This document shows positions 61,134 to 64,000 of a stretch of 64,000 nucleotides of DNA, piece by piece. Where the stretch lies: contig NZ_BMES01000002.1 in assembly GCF_014636935.1 (NCBI RefSeq), positions 2,167,148 to 2,231,147 of the forward strand, written 5' to 3'. The notes below the pieces were generated by a model. It did no database searches and was not told where the DNA came from. It saw only the letters and a list, made by a program, of their open reading frames with translations. This DNA is from Alsobacter metallidurans. Lineage in GTDB: Bacteria; Pseudomonadota; Alphaproteobacteria; Rhizobiales; Beijerinckiaceae. A program made the position numbers and the translations under genes. Position 1 is the first letter of the stretch, and each line of letters begins with the position of its first letter.

Positions 61134-61201
61134 TTGACAGGGAGTGCGCCACACTTCTAGCCTGTCCGTCAAGATGCGAAACTTGATTTCGCAGTGCGGA
61201 A
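61134..61201 (+). promoter_or_regulatory. Promoter and IclR-type operator before the acyl-CoA ligase gene
   Basis: TTGACA (61134-61139) and TAGCCT (61158-61163, 18-base spacer) are a plausible plus-strand promoter. Just downstream, TGCGAAA-CTTGA-TTTCGCA (61175-61193) is a perfect inverted repeat, followed by a third copy TGCGGAA (61195-61201) as a direct repeat. Two inverted plus one direct repeat is the arrangement known for PcaU/PobR-type IclR proteins. Confidence 0.65.
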
Positions 61202-61243
61202 CATCGACCTGGGAGGGCGCATGAGGACGGGAGAGCGCGCGTA

Positions 61244-62890
61244 ATGGCCAGCCGTCCTTTCGCTTGGGAAAAGTCCTACGCGCCCGGCGCGCGCTGGGAT
61301 GCGCCCATTGCGCGCACCACCATACCGGCCTTGCTCGAGCGCGCAGTCGCAGCCTATGGCGACCGCCCCACCATTTCGTTTCGCGGGCGCGACATCAGCT
61401 TCAACGATCTCGGCCGCTACGCACATGAAGCCGCAGCCGGCTTCCACAGATCCGGGCTCGGCCCCGGCTCCACGGTCGCGCTCTACCTGCCGAACACGCC
61501 CTGGCACCCGGTCGCCTTCTTCGGGGCCGCGCGGGCCGGAGCGCGCATCGCGCATCTCAGCCCGCTCGACGCCGAGCGCACCCTCGCGCACAAGCTCGGT
61601 GACAGCCGGGCGCGCACGCTGGTGACCACCAATCTCGGCCCGCTCCTGCCCATGGCCCTGAAGCTGCTCGACGCCGGCGCGGTGGACCGCGTGGTGGTGG
61701 GCGAGGACGCCCGATGGGGCGAAAACGCCGCAACCGAGATCCCGGACCGCCCGGGCGTCATCCGCTTCGCCGACTTTGCCGCAAACGCCGTCGCGCCTGT
61801 GTCCTGGCCGGAGCCGGACATCGAGGACGTCGCGCTGCTGCAATACACGGGCGGCACCACGGGCGTGCCCAAGGGCGCGATGCTCACGCACGGCAATCTC
61901 ACCGCGGCGGTGTCGATGTACAACGCCTGGCTGGAGGGCCAGGGGCTGTCCCGTCCCGGGCAGGACCGCGTCATCGGCGTGCTGCCGCTGTTCCACATCT
62001 ACGCGCTCACGACGATCCTCCTGCGCCAGATCGACCGAGGCAACACCATCCTGCTGCGCAGCCGCTTCGACGTGGAGCAGACCATCCGCGACATAGAGCA
62101 GGAGCGCGCCACGTCCTTTCCGGGCGTGCCCACCATGTGGATCGCACTCGCCAACCACCCCGGCATCGACAAGGTCGACTTCTCGGGCATGACCCACTGC
62201 GCTTCCGGCGGCGCGCCCCTGCCGGTGGAAGTCGCGCGGCGCTTCGAGCGCCTCACCGGCCACAAGCTCGTCGGCGGCTGGGGCATGACCGAGACCTCCC
62301 CGGCCGGCACCAACCTGCCCGAAAACGGCCCCGTGAAGCCCGGCACGATCGGCATCCCGCTGCCCGGCGTGGAGCTCGACATCGTCGCGCTGGACGACCC
62401 CGCGCGAGCGCTGCCGCCCGGCGAGGTCGGCGAGTTGCGGGTGCGCGGCCTCAACGTCACCAAGGGATATTGGAACTACCCGGACGAAACCGCGGCCGCC
62501 TTCGTGGGCGATCGCTTCCTCACCGGCGACGTCGGCTACATGGACGAGGACGGCTTCTTCTTTATCGTGGATCGCAAGAAGGACATGATCATCTCGGGCG
62601 GCTTCAATGTCTATCCGCAGATGATCGAGCAGGCCATCTACGAGCACCCGGGCGTGGCCGAATGCCTGGTGGTCGGCGTGCCCGACGAATACCGTGGCGA
62701 GGCCGCGAAGGCCTATGTGACGCTGCGCGACAACGCCGAACCGTTCTCGCTGGATGACCTGCGATTGTTTCTCGCCGACAAGCTCGGCAAGCACGAGATG
62801 CCGGCCGCGCTGGAGTTCCGCGCCACCCTGCCGCGAACGCCGGTCGGCAAGCTCTCGCGCGCCGAACTCCGCCGCGAAGCCACGCCCTGA
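61244..62890 (+). CDS. Acyl-CoA ligase (AMP-forming, fatty/dicarboxylic acid type)
   Basis: A 548-residue ANL-superfamily enzyme: P-loop YTGGTTGVPKGAMLTHGNL (about 202-220), GGWGMTETSPAGTNLP (A5 motif), GDVGYMDEDGFFFIVDRKKD, IISGGFNVYPQMIE, and the C-terminal catalytic Lys in PVGKLSRAEL. It would activate an imported acid to its CoA thioester. The acyl-CoA dehydrogenase that follows resembles PimC, so a medium-chain or dicarboxylic acid is a reasonable guess. ATG 61244 is the first in-frame start; no strong ribosome site is visible. Confidence 0.9.
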   Translation: MASRPFAWEKSYAPGARWDAPIARTTIPALLERAVAAYGDRPTISFRGRDISFNDLGRYAHEAAAGFHRSGLGPGSTVALYLPNTPWHPVAFFGAARAGARIAHLSPLDAERTLAHKLGDSRARTLVTTNLGPLLPMALKLLDAGAVDRVVVGEDARWGENAATEIPDRPGVIRFADFAANAVAPVSWPEPDIEDVALLQYTGGTTGVPKGAMLTHGNLTAAVSMYNAWLEGQGLSRPGQDRVIGVLPLFHIYALTTILLRQIDRGNTILLRSRFDVEQTIRDIEQERATSFPGVPTMWIALANHPGIDKVDFSGMTHCASGGAPLPVEVARRFERLTGHKLVGGWGMTETSPAGTNLPENGPVKPGTIGIPLPGVELDIVALDDPARALPPGEVGELRVRGLNVTKGYWNYPDETAAAFVGDRFLTGDVGYMDEDGFFFIVDRKKDMIISGGFNVYPQMIEQAIYEHPGVAECLVVGVPDEYRGEAAKAYVTLRDNAEPFSLDDLRLFLADKLGKHEMPAALEFRATLPRTPVGKLSRAELRREATP

Positions 62891-62908
62891 ACGGGGCTTT
62901 CGCCAAAA

Positions 62909-62926
62909 TAGTTTATGTGTAAACTA
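62909..62926 (+). promoter_or_regulatory. AT-rich palindromic operator before the acyl-CoA dehydrogenase gene
   Basis: TAGTTTA-TGTG-TAAACTA is a perfect 18-base inverted repeat standing out as an AT-rich patch in GC-rich DNA, 38 bases before the ATG. Its form suits a dimeric MarR- or TetR-type repressor. No such regulator is in the window. Confidence 0.6.
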
Positions 62927-62964
62927 AATCCAACGCGGCCGAACGGCCTTACAGGGGAACCGCC

Positions 62965-64000
62965 ATGGACCTGCGCTTCACCGACAAGGAACTCGCCTTC
63001 CGGGACGAGGTGCGCGCTTTTTTTAAGCAGGCGCTGCCGCCGCAGATCCGCAATCGCATCACGTCCGGCCATCATCCCACCAAGGACGACCTCGTCACCT
63101 GGCAGCGCATCCTGAACGCCAAAGGTTGGGCCGTGCCGCACTGGCCGGCAGAATGGGGCGGCACGGACTGGACTCCGGTGGAGCAATACATCTTCCAGGA
63201 GGAGATGCAGCTCGCGCCCGCGCCGCAGCCGCTGCCGTTCGGCGTCAACATGGTCGCGCCTGTGATCTACACGTTCGGAAGCGAGGCCCAAAAGCGACGC
63301 TTCCTGCCCCGCATCGCCAACATCGACGACTGGTGGTGCCAGGGCTTCTCGGAGCCCGGCGCCGGCTCCGACCTCGCTTCGCTCAAGACCAGGGCCGAGC
63401 GGCAGGGCGACTGCTTTGTGGTCAACGGCCAGAAGACCTGGACCACGCTGGCCCAGCACGCCGACTGGATCTTCTGCCTCGTGCGCACCGACCCGGCCGC
63501 CAAGAAGCAGATGGGTATCTCGTTCCTCCTTATCGACATGAAGACGCCCGGCGTCACCGTTTGTCCGATCCAGACCATCGACGGCGGCCATGAGGTCAAC
63601 GAGGTCTTTTTCGACGACGTGCGCGTACCCGTCGAGAACCTCGTTGGCGAGGAGAACCGGGGCTGGGACTACGCCAAGTTCCTGCTTGGCAACGAACGCG
63701 TCGGCATCGCGCGCGTCGGCGTCTCCAAGGAACGCATCCGCCGCATCAAGCAGCTCGCCGCCGTGGAGATGTCGGGCGGGCGCCCGCTGATCGAGGACCG
63801 ACGCTTCCGCGAAAAGCTCGCGGCCGTGGAGATTGAGCTGAAGGCGCTCGAAATCACGCAGATGCGCGTGGTCGCGGCCGAAGGACGGCGCGAGCGCGGC
63901 AAGCCGGACCCGGCCTCCTCGGTGCTGAAGATCAAGGGCTCCGAGTTGCAGCAGGCCACCACCGAGCTGCTGATGGACGTGATCGGCCCCTACGCGATGC
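62965..64000 (+). CDS. Acyl-CoA dehydrogenase, large-subunit PimC-like (3' end outside window)
   Basis: The frame is open from ATG 62965 to the window end (345 residues visible, no stop). It starts MDLRFTDKELAFRDEVRAFF and shows the FAD/substrate blocks WWCQGFSEPGAGSDLASLKT (with the C-terminal Ser/Gly loop), NGQKTWTTLAQHADWIFCLV and VFFDDVRVPVENLVGEENRG. It closely recalls the pimeloyl-CoA dehydrogenase large subunit PimC of Rhodopseudomonas. The partner small subunit is expected downstream. AGGGGA precedes the ATG. The reaction would be alpha,beta-desaturation of an acyl-CoA. Confidence 0.9.
   Translation, partial: MDLRFTDKELAFRDEVRAFFKQALPPQIRNRITSGHHPTKDDLVTWQRILNAKGWAVPHWPAEWGGTDWTPVEQYIFQEEMQLAPAPQPLPFGVNMVAPVIYTFGSEAQKRRFLPRIANIDDWWCQGFSEPGAGSDLASLKTRAERQGDCFVVNGQKTWTTLAQHADWIFCLVRTDPAAKKQMGISFLLIDMKTPGVTVCPIQTIDGGHEVNEVFFDDVRVPVENLVGEENRGWDYAKFLLGNERVGIARVGVSKERIRRIKQLAAVEMSGGRPLIEDRRFREKLAAVEIELKALEITQMRVVAAEGRRERGKPDPASSVLKIKGSELQQATTELLMDVIGPYAM

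Overview
The window is a GC-rich (roughly two-thirds G+C by eye), densely coding stretch of an alphaproteobacterial chromosome, most likely order Hyphomicrobiales (Rhizobiales). The best single clue is a 477-residue homospermidine synthase that, from memory, matches the Blastochloris viridis enzyme almost throughout. Supporting clues are an ornithine decarboxylase with a speF-type leader, a FixK/FNR-type box upstream of hemN, Zur boxes upstream of znuCBA, several LivFGHM-type importers and short palindromic repeats of the kind common in this order. I see no rRNA, tRNA, CRISPR array, prophage, integrase or insertion sequence. Nothing clearly looks like a mobile island or an undescribed defence system; most of the novelty is regulatory.

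Layout. 0-3 kb: tail of a Liv-type importer (binding protein, LivF) and a PaaK-like ligase. 3.1-5.8 kb: homospermidine synthase, then small membrane or unknown proteins. 5.8-10.9 kb (minus strand): zinc operon, reading a 45-residue His-rich membrane peptide, znuC, znuB, znuA, a CobW-type GTPase, a WD40 protein and a small unknown protein, headed by two mirror-image Zur boxes. 11.1-14.4 kb: two tandem OpgG/OpgD glucan proteins. 14.4-17 kb: speF-like leader, ornithine decarboxylase, acetyltransferase. 17.2-19.8 kb: an NMT1/Tau-type ABC importer. 19.9-22.2 kb: a DMT exporter and hemN. 22.3-24.4 kb: a divergent dehydrogenase and LacI-type regulator. 24.4-27.9 kb: DUF5872 protein, a SplB-like radical SAM protein and a UdgX fusion (DNA repair). 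27.9-35.8 kb: hydratase, KDPG aldolase, TRIC channel, YeeE sulfur transporter, DUF533, isochorismatase-like hydrolase, PhnA, an exported unknown and an aminotransferase.

36-49 kb is a sugar-acid catabolic region: IlvD/Edd dehydratase, two acetyltransferases, a 2-keto-3-deoxy-fuconate-type SDR, DenD-like and LtnD-like dehydrogenases, a 2-hydroxyacid dehydrogenase and a complete MalFGK-type importer. The dehydratase and the importer share an almost identical upstream promoter element. 49-55.5 kb (minus strand): acetyltransferase, Asp/Glu/hydantoin racemase and a PotABCD-type importer. 55.5-64 kb: an IclR-led livGFHM-binding protein operon, divergent from an acyl-CoA ligase and an acyl-CoA dehydrogenase that runs off the end. 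This looks like uptake, CoA activation and beta-oxidation of an organic acid, with an IclR operator visible between the two arms.

All functions are read from sequence without database searches. Family names rest on recognised motifs and remembered homologues. Specific substrates of the transporters and dehydrogenases are inference.
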